Of a stretch of 64,000 bases of DNA, positions 53,130-64,000 are shown one piece after another. The number at the start of each line of letters is the position of its first letter. The stretch's first letter is position 1. Origin of the DNA: Protula sp. h YS-2021. Lineage: Eukaryota; Annelida; Polychaeta; Sabellida; Serpulidae. Where the stretch lies: positions 18,391,907-18,455,906 of the forward strand of contig OX457033.1 of the NCBI GenBank assembly GCA_949752745.1. The letters are read 5' to 3'. The translations under genes were made by a program, and so were the position numbers. The notes beneath the pieces are model-generated. The model was not told the origin of the DNA. It ran no database searches and was given only the letters and a program-made list of their open reading frames with translations.

Positions 53130-53480
53130 TATAAGCGGCTTAAATGTATGTGTATGCTAAACGTTTTCTTTAAAATGCCACTACTCCTACAGTTTTGCTC
53201 CAGTTGTTTTGATATTACACAGGAATGTTCCCTGGATGATCCCCCATCTGGCTGTTACCTTTTTTGACTATTGACGAAAAACTGACAAAATGGCGGCACT
53301 TTTGATCCATTTTAAAAATTCTACTTCTCCTACAGTTTTACACCAATCGTTCACATGTTAGACAGGGATGTTCCCGAGGGGTTCGCGAACTAGGCTATTA
53401 TTATTTTTGTTTTGCGGTTCGGCAAAAACTGCCGAAATGGGGGAACTTTGAAGTTTGGCTAAAAATGGTAGAAAATAACT
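53130..53480. repeat. Short tandem array related to the 37-38 kb array
   Basis: Two to three units with CTCCTACAGTTTTxCxCCA, AGGGATGTTCCCxxGG and GACAAAATGGCGG-type blocks. The CTCCTACAGTTTT start word is shared with the 37.1-38.3 kb array. Confidence 0.6.
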
Positions 53481-54640
53481 GAAATGTTAAACCATTCATT
53501 TCTGTCAGTCTTTTTCAAATAGTTATAAAATTTTAATCGAAAGCTTCTTAGGTACTTCTCCACCTGGACTTTGCTTTTTTCGAAAATGCCAAAAAATGCC
53601 GAAATGCCAAAATTTTAAAATTTTTCGTGAATCGTCCAAACCCAACCTCTCCAACATCCCTTTTCGAGTAGCTTCCGAATTCGAATTAAATGCATTTTAC
53701 ATACTTCATTTTTTTGCTTAACAGTATTCGTTTCAGAGTTTTTCTCTCTTTACATGTTTAGTAACTCGGTTGGGTCATGTCCTAGGACATGCTTGTTTAG
53801 GATTCTTGTTTTTTTCTGCTTTTATATGTAGAGTCCCGGATGAAGTGGAGTATGAGTCATGAATCTGAAATCAACTTTAAATGTATCAAAAAGCATGTGC
53901 ACCGATAGTTAGCGGCAGAAAATAAATTAGTAACAACGTGATTTTTATTTAACTAGTATTAAAGTAATCTTATAGATTTAAAATAGATGCAATTTAAGTT
54001 GTTTATAGGTAGGAATATTTTGGAAAAACTGAATTATAACTATAATAATAATAGTAACAAAATAATAATAATAATTATTGTTATTATTGTCTTTCGTCCC
54101 AGTCATGCCCCCTTCTCCACCTGTAAAAAACTCACCTGCCTCGACATCGTGCAACATAAAAATTCGTAATGCCGGTAGGGTGACCGAGGGCAAAATGTCC
54201 CGGAATTATTGCCCTGGCGTTTTGCTTCGTATATTGCTGGAAAGCTAAGCAGACAGCATATGAAACGTGACGTGCATGAAGACATTTAAAAAACTGTAAC
54301 TTCCTTACTTCTTTGATTTAGCATCACAGCTAAGCAATTATATGGGGAATTGACAATAAAAGTGTTTCCTTGTTGTTTTTGTTTCTTGTTCTTTCTGTCA
54401 GCATCACAGTTTTCTATCGTCATAAAAGTGTAGTATACAAAATCACAAAAGCGTAAAATTATAATATAATACAATGCAATACTTGTATAGGTTTAAGTTG
54501 TTTTCATCAACATAAAGAACAGGAGGAAGTGTATGTTTAGTGATACATGTCAAAAGGAACCTGTCAGTGTGCCATTTATCATATGCATATAATAAACATT
54601 ATTATGAAACAAAATTAGCAAAGTAGCAGGACATTTTCAC
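53481..54640. other. Intergenic DNA upstream of the TLR gene
   Basis: AT-rich. Contains an (ATA)n/(ATT)n self-complementary microsatellite at about 54040-54092. No gene recognised. Confidence 0.5.
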
Positions 54641-54645
54641 TTCAG

Positions 54646-54653
54646 TATAAATA
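54646..54653 (+). promoter_or_regulatory. Candidate TATA box of the TLR gene
   Basis: TATAAATA, 60 bp upstream of ATG 54714. Confidence 0.45.
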
Positions 54654-54713
54654 CTTCTGGAAGGGGAAAATATAACAGTTTTTTTAAAGCTACATAATCA
54701 TTTAAATTACACA

Positions 54714-57700
54714 ATGAAAGCTCGTCTATTTGTCTTACAACAAATATTACATCTATGGCTTATTTGCCTACAAGTGGCACTGTCGTCGGCATCTAAAGAT
54801 CAAATTAACACATACTATGGAAGTAAAGCTATCTTAAACAGCGCCCTGCCTGAGGCCAAGAGATACTTGGATATATTTACTCCTCCGCAAAATGCCACTA
54901 TTGTAGAAGGACAACCTGAAGATGTTTCAACACAATTGATACAGATGAACGCATCAGGTGACTGCATATTTAACTTCTAGCTTTAACATTTTCAACTTTG
55001 ACATTAATTCATGCTACAAAAACTTTAATATACAACATTGAATTGATTACATCGACATCTTAAAGAATTGGTATTATTCATTCAATTATTGGTATCACTT
55101 ATATTACCGATGAAGCAAAGTATATTGTTCTTCGAAATGAAGATGGAAAACTTCTAATATCTGAATCGCTTGTAACGTAGTAGGATATTTTTGTGGAGTT
55201 ATAGACTTAAAGAGTCGTATAATCTTACAGATTTCTTTAGCCCTTACAGAGTTGTAGATTTATTAGAAAAAAACTAATTTTTTAAAATCTTAAAGCAGTC
55301 TTTTCTGAAAATACCAACATGGAAATCAGCCTTGTAAGGACTGGGACGTAAATCACCATTAGTCGTCAAAAAGGGAATAACATTTATAAATACACTTAAT
55401 TTATCGCCCATGTTTGGCTAATATTATCATTCATTTCATTTGTTTTTAATTTATTTCCGTTTGTAGATATAAGATTTTCAAAACCATCACCATCATTTTC
55501 CCTGACCCTCAATTAATTATATTTAATTTAATTGGCTTGTGTCCTGAAGTACCATAAGAACCCGAGAAATATGAGATATCAGGCTTATTTTCATTCTAAC
55601 AAACTCTTTTGTAGAATATACATGACTTAAAGTCAGATATGATTGCTTGGATTTTCAAAACGTCGCAACAGTGCTTGAGTTTATCTTTACTCTCCCTATC
55701 AGGGCCATTAGATATACTCTATACTGCGGAGTTATCACTTTCGATACCATCTGCATGTTGATATCTACTGGAGTTTATGTAATGGAGACACAAATTTAAA
55801 TCACTACCTTCAAGCGGGAAATTGGTTTTGGCGTCAAACTCTGACGAAGTAGCTTTGACTCTAGACACTGCCAGGTAGGCAATAATAAAAAATCATTCGA
55901 AAAAAAAATACGAAAGAATTAAAATGTTATATGTACTACTTATTTTTTAATATTGCAGGCGTTATTAACCTGATATTGATTCTTCAAAAGACTGAGCTTT
56001 TGGAGTCGAACGCGTATCTAGACGTGTCATTTTTAAAAGACTTTCACAGTCTTCAGACATTGTGGATATTTGGAGCTCAGTTACAGTATTACGGGATAAA
56101 ATATGGCCAATGGCAACAACCGATACGGCTACGTGAAATGCATTTAGTTTTACGACTCCATGATTTTACACAGCAAGAGTTGTTTTCTAATTTGTTTTTA
56201 AATTTACCAGAAATAGAAGTTATTAATTTTCAAAATTCTCCTGAAATACAACAACGTAGGAATTTATTTCAAAACATTTTTTTCTGTCTTAGAAAAAGCC
56301 CATTACACTCCATTTCGATGGTACATGTACAAGAAATAAGAAGCAAGTGGTATCGTCCACAATGGTCAATAAACGAAATATTTCAAACAAATCGTCTACA
56401 TGTTAAATATCTGGATCTTTCCAAAAATGATATTCAGTCCATAACCTACGGATTCAGAAATGTATTTCCTAATCTGGAAATACTAGATTTATCCTATAAT
56501 ATGCTTGACGTTTCAAAAGCTTCGGGTCTTTCTTACGGGATTTATTACGAAATTCTATCATTGCATCCATCATTAAAGTTGTTCAATGGTGGTTACCAAA
56601 CCGGATATTGTGAATCAAGATCTTCAAAGGAGTTGATAGTTGATGCGATAAATGATGTCAAACCTCGCACCACGCATGATAGCAACGTTTCGAAAAGATC
56701 CGAAAAATTTCCGTCATGGTTAAATGGTGCGCAAAAAGCAATTGCATGCTTGAAATATGATATATCTTATTACTTTTTAAATCATACTGCTTGTTGTGAA
56801 TTCGTAGCTTGTCTAGGTATTCCTTTGCCTTGCACTATGATTCCGAGGTTGCAGGATATTTTAGATCCGAATTGCTATCATAATATTAGATTTCCCCTTT
56901 CTCCACAGCTCAGAGAGGCATTTCTCAACAATGGTGGAAAAGAAAGAGACTTTCCATTAGCCACACAAAAACCTATATGTTTTTCTGACAACAGATTGAG
57001 GACGCTTGATCTTTCATCTTCCCAATTAGCTTACAGGTTGAATGCTAAAGTGTCAGTTGTGGGCTTTAGCAATCTTAAAGTATTGAAATTGCGCAATCTA
57101 CATCTTTCAGACGCTCTAAGTTTTGTTGGAAAATTGGCTCCACCTACTTTGGAAAATTTGGATATGGGTGGAAATTTCCTTAATCAAAACAATAGTCAAA
57201 TTTGCTCGATTTTGCCCCATATTAAAAGACTTGATATGTCTTTTATGAGCATTGGTTACCTCCCCATAAATCTGATTACAAAGTGCAAGGAGATGACCAA
57301 TTTAGATCTTTCAAATAACAAATTTGCTTTCATACCAGCTGAAATGCAAACAGTTCTAAATAATATGCAATTAAGTCATGATGTAAATGTAAATATCGCC
57401 GGAAATCCACTAAGTTGTGACTGTCATTCAAAATACATTAACACAATAGAGTGGATACAACGTTCTCCAATAACATTTACACAACATGAAATGTACAGTT
57501 GTTATAGAGATTCTGGTGGTATGGAATATATTCATAGAAAAGATATAGAAAAATTTAAAGATAAATGTGAAACGACAGATGACGACATACATACTGTTAT
57601 TGTCAGCATTTCGTCTTGTAGCATTGCACTGTCAATATTTCTCACAAGTACCTTAGCATATAGATACAGATATCGCATGAAAACATGGTACTACCGCTTT

Positions 57701-58119
57701 CTAGGTTTTCTATCCCAAATGAACCGCAGAAATGGTGCTTATGGATATGTGACTCGTGAATTAAAGTTTGATATTTTTTCTCGTATTGCAACCAAGACAG
57801 ACATTGGGTACACGGCGTATTACAAAAGGTATTGGAGGAAACACATGGCTTTAAGTGTTGCGTTCACTTCAGGGATTTTCCCTTGGGACCTTCTATCAAC
57901 GATATTATAGACACATACATGGCTGATAGTAAAGTCATTCTTATTATTCTCTCCAATGAAAGTATAAACAAACCTTGGCCTACGTACGAAAGGAATGTAG
58001 CACGGAGCTTAGAGATAACATCTTCAAAGAAAGTAATCTATATCTTGCTTGAAGATCTAGACCGGGACATTCCCCGAGATATACGACGCATATTACAAAG
58101 TAAGATTTATTTGCGATAA
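54714..58119 (+). pseudogene. Toll-like receptor, two exons, TIR domain frameshifted
   Basis: Innate immune receptor. Exon 1 54714-54957 encodes a signal peptide (LQQILHLWLICLQVALSSAS) and the start of the ectodomain. CAG|GTGACT donor at 54957/54958 and TTGCAG acceptor ending 55958 are in matching phase 1, so exon 2 starts at 55959. Exon 2 has LRRs (YLDLSKNDI, ILDLSYNML, TLDLSSSQL, NLDMGGNFL, NLDLSNNKF), an LRRCT (NPLSCDCHSKYINTIEWI) and one membrane span about 250 nt before the TIR. The first TIR frame ends at TAG 57908-57910; box 2 RDFPLGPSI and the rest lie in the overlapping frame 57832-58119. One indel near 57.83 kb disables signalling unless it is a sequence error. Confidence 0.85.
54958..55958 (+). 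other. TLR intron
   Basis: GTGACT...TATTGCAG with a pyrimidine-rich stretch before the acceptor and flanking frames that join in phase. A short open stretch inside (about 55085-55180, GITYITDEAKYIVLRNEDG) looks protein-like but is soon closed by stops. Confidence 0.65.
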
Positions 58120-60416
58120 CCTGACGACAGTGAAAACCAAACTTATTTGCGAAAACAAAAGAGATGCTTTGATAAACTGATATGCTCAATACACAAAGCA
58201 ATTAGAAAAATTCCCAGGCAGTACACTTTCCCGCTTGACAATTGTAGCTCTGTAGAACTCACTTCAGTTTGATAAAAATGCCTGCATTTGGTTATTCATG
58301 CTGCATCCTGTCTCCTATTTATAGTCAAGTATTTCAGTACTAGATCAGTAGTCCAACAGACCACTGTGGTGATGTTTGTTTTACCGTTTATCGGTGTTTA
58401 TATATTGCAGTCCCTTACATTATCTGCTGCAACACTTTACGCAGGTTTTTTGTTCAATTCCGTGTAATCTCTTACTGTCCACTGTTGTCCTACAGATGCC
58501 TCAAAATTATGTATTTCTACCACTTTTGGTGTTTTTAAACGCTTTCATAGCATTATATAAAAGAAGTTCTATGACAAATCGTAGTCACTACCGCAAATGT
58601 GCTCATTTGTTCAGGATAACTTGCCATTTTCTAAATCATTGCCTTGTGAGATTGACTTCTTGTCCCTGAATTCATGTTTTATTCAACTATGCCCCTTTTC
58701 AGTTTACTAAATTTTGACTTCTAAAGCGACACCCAGTTTAGTTAGTTTACACTACACTAACATTTTATTGCTCCATAGCTCAATTCATAACGGAAAGTGA
58801 CGCTTACTTGTTGTTCGGGGCTATGTGATGACAAATCTTCTGTATGGCTTATGGTTCGGTAGTTACTCACTTAACAGTCTGTTCATTAATCTCTCACTGG
58901 ACACGAGATGCTACACAGCGGGTGTGCTTTGCCTTCTGGTCTTTAGGTGCTTCGTCACTGTTACTATGTTACTGTTACTGTTACTATGTAAATATCAAAT
59001 CTTTCTAAAAGGGCCTTATTTCACCCCAACATATTTCTAGTATCTGTAGTGTTTCTGATAGAATATCTGTTTATTTATTTTATTGGTTCTAAGCTAGTTT
59101 ACTGACTGCAAAATTATTGCAGATATCTAATACTAAAGGGTTTATGAAAAAACAAAACCTGGTTAGCAACAATTCAGACATGTGTTGGAAAGGCCTTTGA
59201 ACAAACTTTAAAGTGTTGAATTCATTGGTCTTTCACAAGTATCTGAATTCTTACAAAGTCAAAATATGCTTTTTCGCTATCAGATCTTTCATCAGATAGG
59301 ACGTCCTTTGTGTGTTACAAACAGCCTTACGCAACACAAAATGGGTTTCATTAAAGAAACCTTCATAACGCTGAAATACACCATGTGAATATGTCACACG
59401 AAGTTTTGTACCCGGTTAGATGAGGCAAAACTTACTTATCATTTCTTTTTAAAAAGGGGTGCATGTTCAAGTGGTTTTGTGTTAAAATGTATATTAGAAT
59501 TAAAATGTTAAAATGTTAATGTCCCTTTATCTGCTGCCTTGCGATATTCAAGTTTATGTTCATATAAATAATACTGTATTATTTCTGCAAATGAGAAATT
59601 AATTCAGATGTATAAATTCAGTGATATCTTTGAGATAACTCTTGATGAAGGTATTTTATTTCATGATTGTCATTGTAGGTATTAGGGAAACAGTAGTATT
59701 TTGACTGCTAAAACATTCTGTTAATAAGCAGAGAGTTCTTCCAGTATCGAAAGATCCACAGAGGAGTTCAAAATTATCATATTTATAAGAAAATATATTT
59801 GTACGAAAAGTCATGAAATAAAAATAACATCACACTCGCGCTTGGATTTATTCGAATTCTCCCCCTCCCTAAGCCTTGTTTACTGTTCGTCCTCACGTTG
59901 CAGCTTCGTGCTACCAGTGCACGAACCTGTGAAACGGATTTTTGGGTCAACCCACCACCCCAATCACCGCTCGTGTACTTTTATCCCAGGAGAGATTCAT
60001 GTACCGACTTGCTACCATGCTTGTTCAAGATTTTTAAAGCGACCCCTAAACGTGGACGGCTAAGTTTGGAATAACACTTCCTTTTTAGCCAAATGCGAAA
60101 TGCAGTTCCGGGATAACCAGCCCCCTCCCCACCCCCATTATGGAAAATAGAGCAGTGATTGAAAAGTACCCCATTTTCGAACGAAATTGTGACTGTGCAT
60201 GCCGTTTGTTTCATTCAAAATATAACGGGCTACGAGATAGACCGTTAAAAAGCGAAATGCTAAGAATTGTTCTCAACTGATGTTCCTTTATTTCGAAACA
60301 AAAGAAAGACCGCACCGTAAAAAACTGCAAATAACAGACAGGCAAACGAAAATAATACGTACTGCTCAAATGTTGTTTAACGTACGCGAAAAATGCAGTT
60401 TTCACTACGAATATAA

Positions 60417-61368
60417 TAGTAATACTTCATTCTGAGTGCGTACGACATTGTTTTTTGCCTGAAGCCGTAGGGCCGTACGGACCGACCCCGAAGGGGGAGG
60501 TCCGTACACGCCCGTAGGCTGAAGGCAAAAAAACAATATCGTATGCACTCAGAATGATGTATTACTTTTATTATATGCCTACTTTTGTTATTTTTATGTC
60601 GTTCTTCGAAATTTTACCACGCACTATTTTTGCACGCAGTATGCTCAGATGGGGTGACGCGTAATCGCTACTGCGGTCAGCGAGCATTGAAATTTTACTC
60701 GATTTTTGCACTTAAGAAAATAAATATTAAGTATTTATTTGCTACGTGTAATGACTATTTCTTACGTAAACCTCTCTCGCCCTAGCCGCGGCATTATATC
60801 AGTTATATCTTTATTAATTTCAAATCAATGCACACAAAATCACCCGAAGTACGTGTATAAAATTACCAACAATTTACCCTTTAAAACAAATATTTACCTT
60901 CAAAAATGCCTTTCTTTCTGTCATCAGTGATAGTACACTTTAATTTATGTGCCTTAAGCTCATGTGGTTTAAGAAGTAACCCCACAAGCTCGCCTGATAA
61001 ACAAGTATTTTTTCCCTTTCGAACGTTCCTTCTTATTTTTGTCAGTTCAACGGAAGTAACTTATTTCAACTCAAATCGCGAAATAACAACGCAACGAATA
61101 CACAAATGGCGTAATTGTATAGCATTTGTAGTTAGATGACGTTTCGTCTTCAGGCTGCGCTGTAATTATCATCACAATGCAGTTCGTTGTGACCCACTTT
61201 CTCTTCACTTTCAAGTCCGAAAACACGTGTTTGTTTTTGTTTACTATTTACATCTGATCACATTATGAATATGCGTATAGGGGGAACCGTGCAATCTGAC
61301 CTATGAAAACTGCATGCTCGTTTTTTCTATCATTTCTTTGTACGCGGACATCTAGGCATATAATAAAA
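60417..61368. mobile_element. Non-autonomous insertion with hairpin end
   Basis: Present in copy B, absent from copy A, where the site reads GAATATAACAAAATTATAC. ATATAATA lies at both edges (60411-60418 and 61358-61365). The first 147 nt form the hairpin. The remainder is bounded by 16-bp inverted repeats TTTTATTATATGCCTA (60566-60581, and inverse at 61353-61368). No ORF of note. Class not recognised. Confidence 0.65.
60419..60565. repeat. 147-nt hairpin
   Basis: Long inverted repeat with arms of about 63 nt: GTAATACTTCATTCTGAGTG outward to the left, CACTCAGAATGATGTATTAC outward to the right, GC-rich inside (GCCGTAGGGCCGTACGGACC) with a CCCCGAAGGGGG top. Only scattered mismatches. Confidence 0.9.
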
Positions 61369-62149
61369 TCAAATTATACACGATCTTGGGAACGAGCAAG
61401 GTGTGAATCGGTACTCTACTTAAAAACCTTTATTGTGACAAATCCTCGATTCGAACCCTGAAATATTTTATAACAATATGATCTATTAAAAATTTTGGGC
61501 TATAACTAACTTTTTCGCCTTTTAAGTATCCGTTAATTACATAATATATCCAAATTTTCGTACATTGTGTCCATAAAATTCAATATGGCTGCCGAAACTA
61601 TGTCCCCGAATGGTCCGGATCGCAGTTTGATTCGATAATGCTAATCACTTCATACATATTCAAGAACTCATCAGTTACATGGCTCCCAAAATTTTTATGT
61701 GATTTTTAAGACCTTGTGCCAATTATAGTCGCTACTTGAATTGCAGTTATAAACTAAGCGTAAATACGTCTACTCGACGCATAACGACTAACGCGTTGTG
61801 TTTATAATAACATATACTTGGTACTGAATGTCTTTCACCAGATATAGAACACAGTGCATGCGCGAATACATAATATCGAATACATTACCCACATACACAT
61901 AAACGAACATATAAGCGAACGAACTACAGTGTTTACACAGTTTGCATACCATTATGTAACGTCAATGCAAATACGTAGATTACGTTATACCCAAAGGCGA
62001 ACTTATCACAACGACAACACTGTTTACATAGCACATTCAATATTCGAGTTTAATATTACATGTACACAATAAGCAGAAGGACGGATCAGCGTGGTTTTTT
62101 GTCGAAATTGAAAAAAAAAATGGCACTTATGACTGGCACGAAGCAATAA

Positions 62150-64000
62150 ACGACTCTCGTCACCAAGGATCGTTCCGTAAATGTCTATGTCATCTACCGA
62201 TCCGAGCCCTTCCGCAAAAACAATGCTATATTTTTAGAAGAGTTTTCTAGTTTTATTTTCTCCCTTACAGCAAATAAGACTGATATTATTGTCGCCGGTG
62301 ATATTAACTTTCATTTAGATATTAAGAATGACCCTGATATTATCAAATTTCATTCAATTTTAGAGGCGTGCTCTTTAGTTCAGTTCATCGACGTACCTAC
62401 GCATTCTGGAAACCACCAGTTAGATGTCCTCATTGCTACTGAGAACAACATTATTTCGGATAATGTTTCAGTTAGAGATACACAGAAAGAACAAAAAGTT
62501 GTACGGTATCGGAAATTTACTGAAATCGATATGAATGAATTCAAAGCCGATATCTCAAACATTGATTTAGCACAGGCAGATACCGTTGAAAACAAAGTAC
62601 TCTTATATGAAAGTAGTATCAAAGCAATAGCTGATGAGCACGCTCCACTTTTGAAAAGAACATTATTATCAGGCTTAATACAAAATGGTTCAAAAGTCAT
62701 ATTCGGCCAAGTACTTGAATCACAGTCCGATCAAAAGAAGTTATTCAATGTTACAAAGGATCTTCTCGGATGGTCGGATTTACAGTCACTTCCATCCAAT
62801 TTGTCGCCAGAAATACTGCCAAACGTATTCTGCGAATTCTTCCTGGACAAAATAATAAAAATCAGCAATGATATTTGGTACGAAAGAGCGTGAAAAGATT
62901 TTCCAGTAATTTCGCGAGGAAAATGGTTTTAGTGGTAAAGTATTAAAGGAATTTGGCCCGGCTACACCAGAGGAGTTAAGGTCAATAATCGCGAAATCAT
63001 CTGTGGCTACCTGCTCACTGCTTCGGAATACTAACCGAATACTAACCGAAATAGTCAATCTCTCTCTATCGAATGCTGAAGTGCCACAAAACCTTAAATC
63101 TGCTCTTTTTATGCCTCTAATTAAGAAAATCAACTTGGACCCAGAATATATTGAAAAACTATAGACCGGTATCTAACCTTAGTTACCTATCCAAACTCCT
63201 GGAACGTGTTGTTGTATCTCGGTTGAATGAACACTTTTTATTTCATAAGCTTTTGAACAAATTTCAGGCGGCATACCGAAGGTTTAGTTCAACAGAGTCG
63301 GCTCTGTTACGTGTTCAAAGTGATATTCTACAGAGCTTGGAAAATCGATCATGGTTGCTTTGACACTTCTCGTCCTCAGTGCCGCGTTTGACACGCTAGA
63401 ACATTCTATACCTTTAAATGGGCTCCAGTGTCGTTTTGGGGTCACTGGTGCAGCAATTCAATGGATCCAGTCTTACCTATGTGGCAGAGTTCAACGCGTG
63501 CTCATCAATGGCATTTCTTCGAGTCCAGCACAGCTTGCCCAAGGTGTCCCACAGGGATCGGTCTTAGGTCCTATACTATTTTCAATCTATGTATCACCAT
63601 TAGCGGATATTGCACAGCAATTTGTCATGGATTACCACTTTTACGCTGATGACTCACATCTATATATATCTTTTGAACCAAAGAAAAACATAATGACCAA
63701 TCTAAACCGTCTTGAAAGGTTTATAGAAATGTTTCGAAAATGGATGTGTGCAAATTTTCTGAAGTTAAATGATGATAAAACTGAGTTAATCCTCTTTGGC
63801 TCAAAACATAATCTGCGATGCATCAGTTCTGTTAATATCAATGTTGGATCAAGTGTCATTAATTCTGTATCAGAGGCAAAAATTCTTGGTGCAATTTTTG
63901 ATCGTTCAATGGCAATGGATAGATTTGTTAATAGTAAAGTTTCATCGCGTCCGTACTACCTTAGAAATATTTCTAGAGCTAGAAGACATCTCACGCCTGA
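62150..64000 (+). pseudogene. CR1/Jockey-like LINE ORF2, frameshifted, runs off window
   Basis: Endonuclease C-terminal part (VAGDINFHLD, DVPTHSGNHQLDVLI, 62.28-62.43 kb), then the inter-domain region, then RT from about 62.94 kb: NYRPVSNLSYLSKLLERVV, FQAAYRRFSSTESALLRV, AQGVPQGSVLGPILFSIYV and YADDSHLYI (63.64 kb), followed by the thumb. Frames change near 62.88, 63.15 and 63.36 kb, and the motif A area reads LSAAFDTLEH, so this copy is dead. The N-terminal endonuclease is missing at the left; the 3' part continues beyond 64000. Confidence 0.85.

Larger units (their letters stand above)
58120..62150. repeat. TLR 3' flank (copy B)
   Basis: Reference copy of the flank seen as copy A (1-3310) and, in part, copy A' (8.16-9.35 kb). 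No gene recognised inside. A 0.95-kb insertion at about 60417-61368 is absent from copy A. The match to copy A ends about 62150, where LINE sequence begins. Confidence 0.8.

Overview
This is invertebrate animal DNA. I would guess a lophotrochozoan, probably a mollusc. The reasons are a Toll-like receptor (TLR) gene with a spliced signal-peptide exon and canonical GT-AG splice sites, an AT-rich host background, and a heavy load of diverse retroelements, minisatellites and a Polinton. The taxonomic call is inference; no ribosomal, tRNA or mitochondrial marker is present.

The main object is a complete-ended Maverick/Polinton (large virus-like DNA transposon, Adintovirus-type gene set) at 13352-31069. 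It starts AGTAGGGG and ends CCCCTACT, with a perfect 6-bp target duplication GTGAGA on both sides (13346-13351 and 31070-31075). Its terminal inverted repeats hold mirrored TGACGTCA palindromes and an 11-bp tandem array. Inside are a rightward virion block (packaging ATPase remnant, pX-like core protein, a conserved capsid-block protein, a tiny Cys-rich protein, penton-like minor capsid, pVI/pX-like protein, major capsid, adenain-like protease) and a leftward replication block (unknown ORFs, a PC4-like DNA-binding protein, protein-primed DNA polymerase B). The two blocks converge on facing poly(A) signals near 23.9-24.0 kb. At each end a divergent gene pair flanks a G/C-tract spacer; the right pair includes an intact RING-finger gene. 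ATPase, major capsid, penton and polymerase are broken, while the protease and several small genes are open. I find no integrase in the element.

Region by region. 1-3310: copy of the flank lying downstream of a TLR gene. 3.4-7.9 kb: decayed BEL/Pao retrotransposon, minus strand. 7.96-9.35 kb: TIR-domain fragment with its 3' flank. 9.5-10.55 kb: LINE reverse-transcriptase remnant. 11.4-13.2 kb: short tandem repeats, a nucleoporin-like FG exon on the minus strand, and a foldback repeat. 13.35-31.07 kb: Polinton. 31.2-32.5 kb: hairpin-headed dispersed repeat, with a second copy at 51.8-52.7 kb. 33.1-34.3 kb: second FG-nucleoporin-like island. 34.4-36.1 kb: Ty3/Gypsy fragment, minus strand. 37.1-43.85 kb: minisatellites, including a roughly 51-bp satellite with a higher-order organisation. 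44.2-45.0 kb: DIRS-like RT remnant. 45594-50444: young, nearly intact Ty3/Gypsy element with 172-bp LTRs and a 5-bp target duplication, inserted into an older minus-strand ORF. 54.65-58.12 kb: TLR gene with a frameshift in its TIR domain. 58.1-62.15 kb: its 3' flank, carrying a 0.95-kb insertion with a large hairpin. 62.15-64.0 kb: CR1/Jockey-like LINE running off the window.

The host layer is thus a TLR cluster grown by local duplication plus nucleoporin-like exons, overlaid by at least six mobile-element classes.
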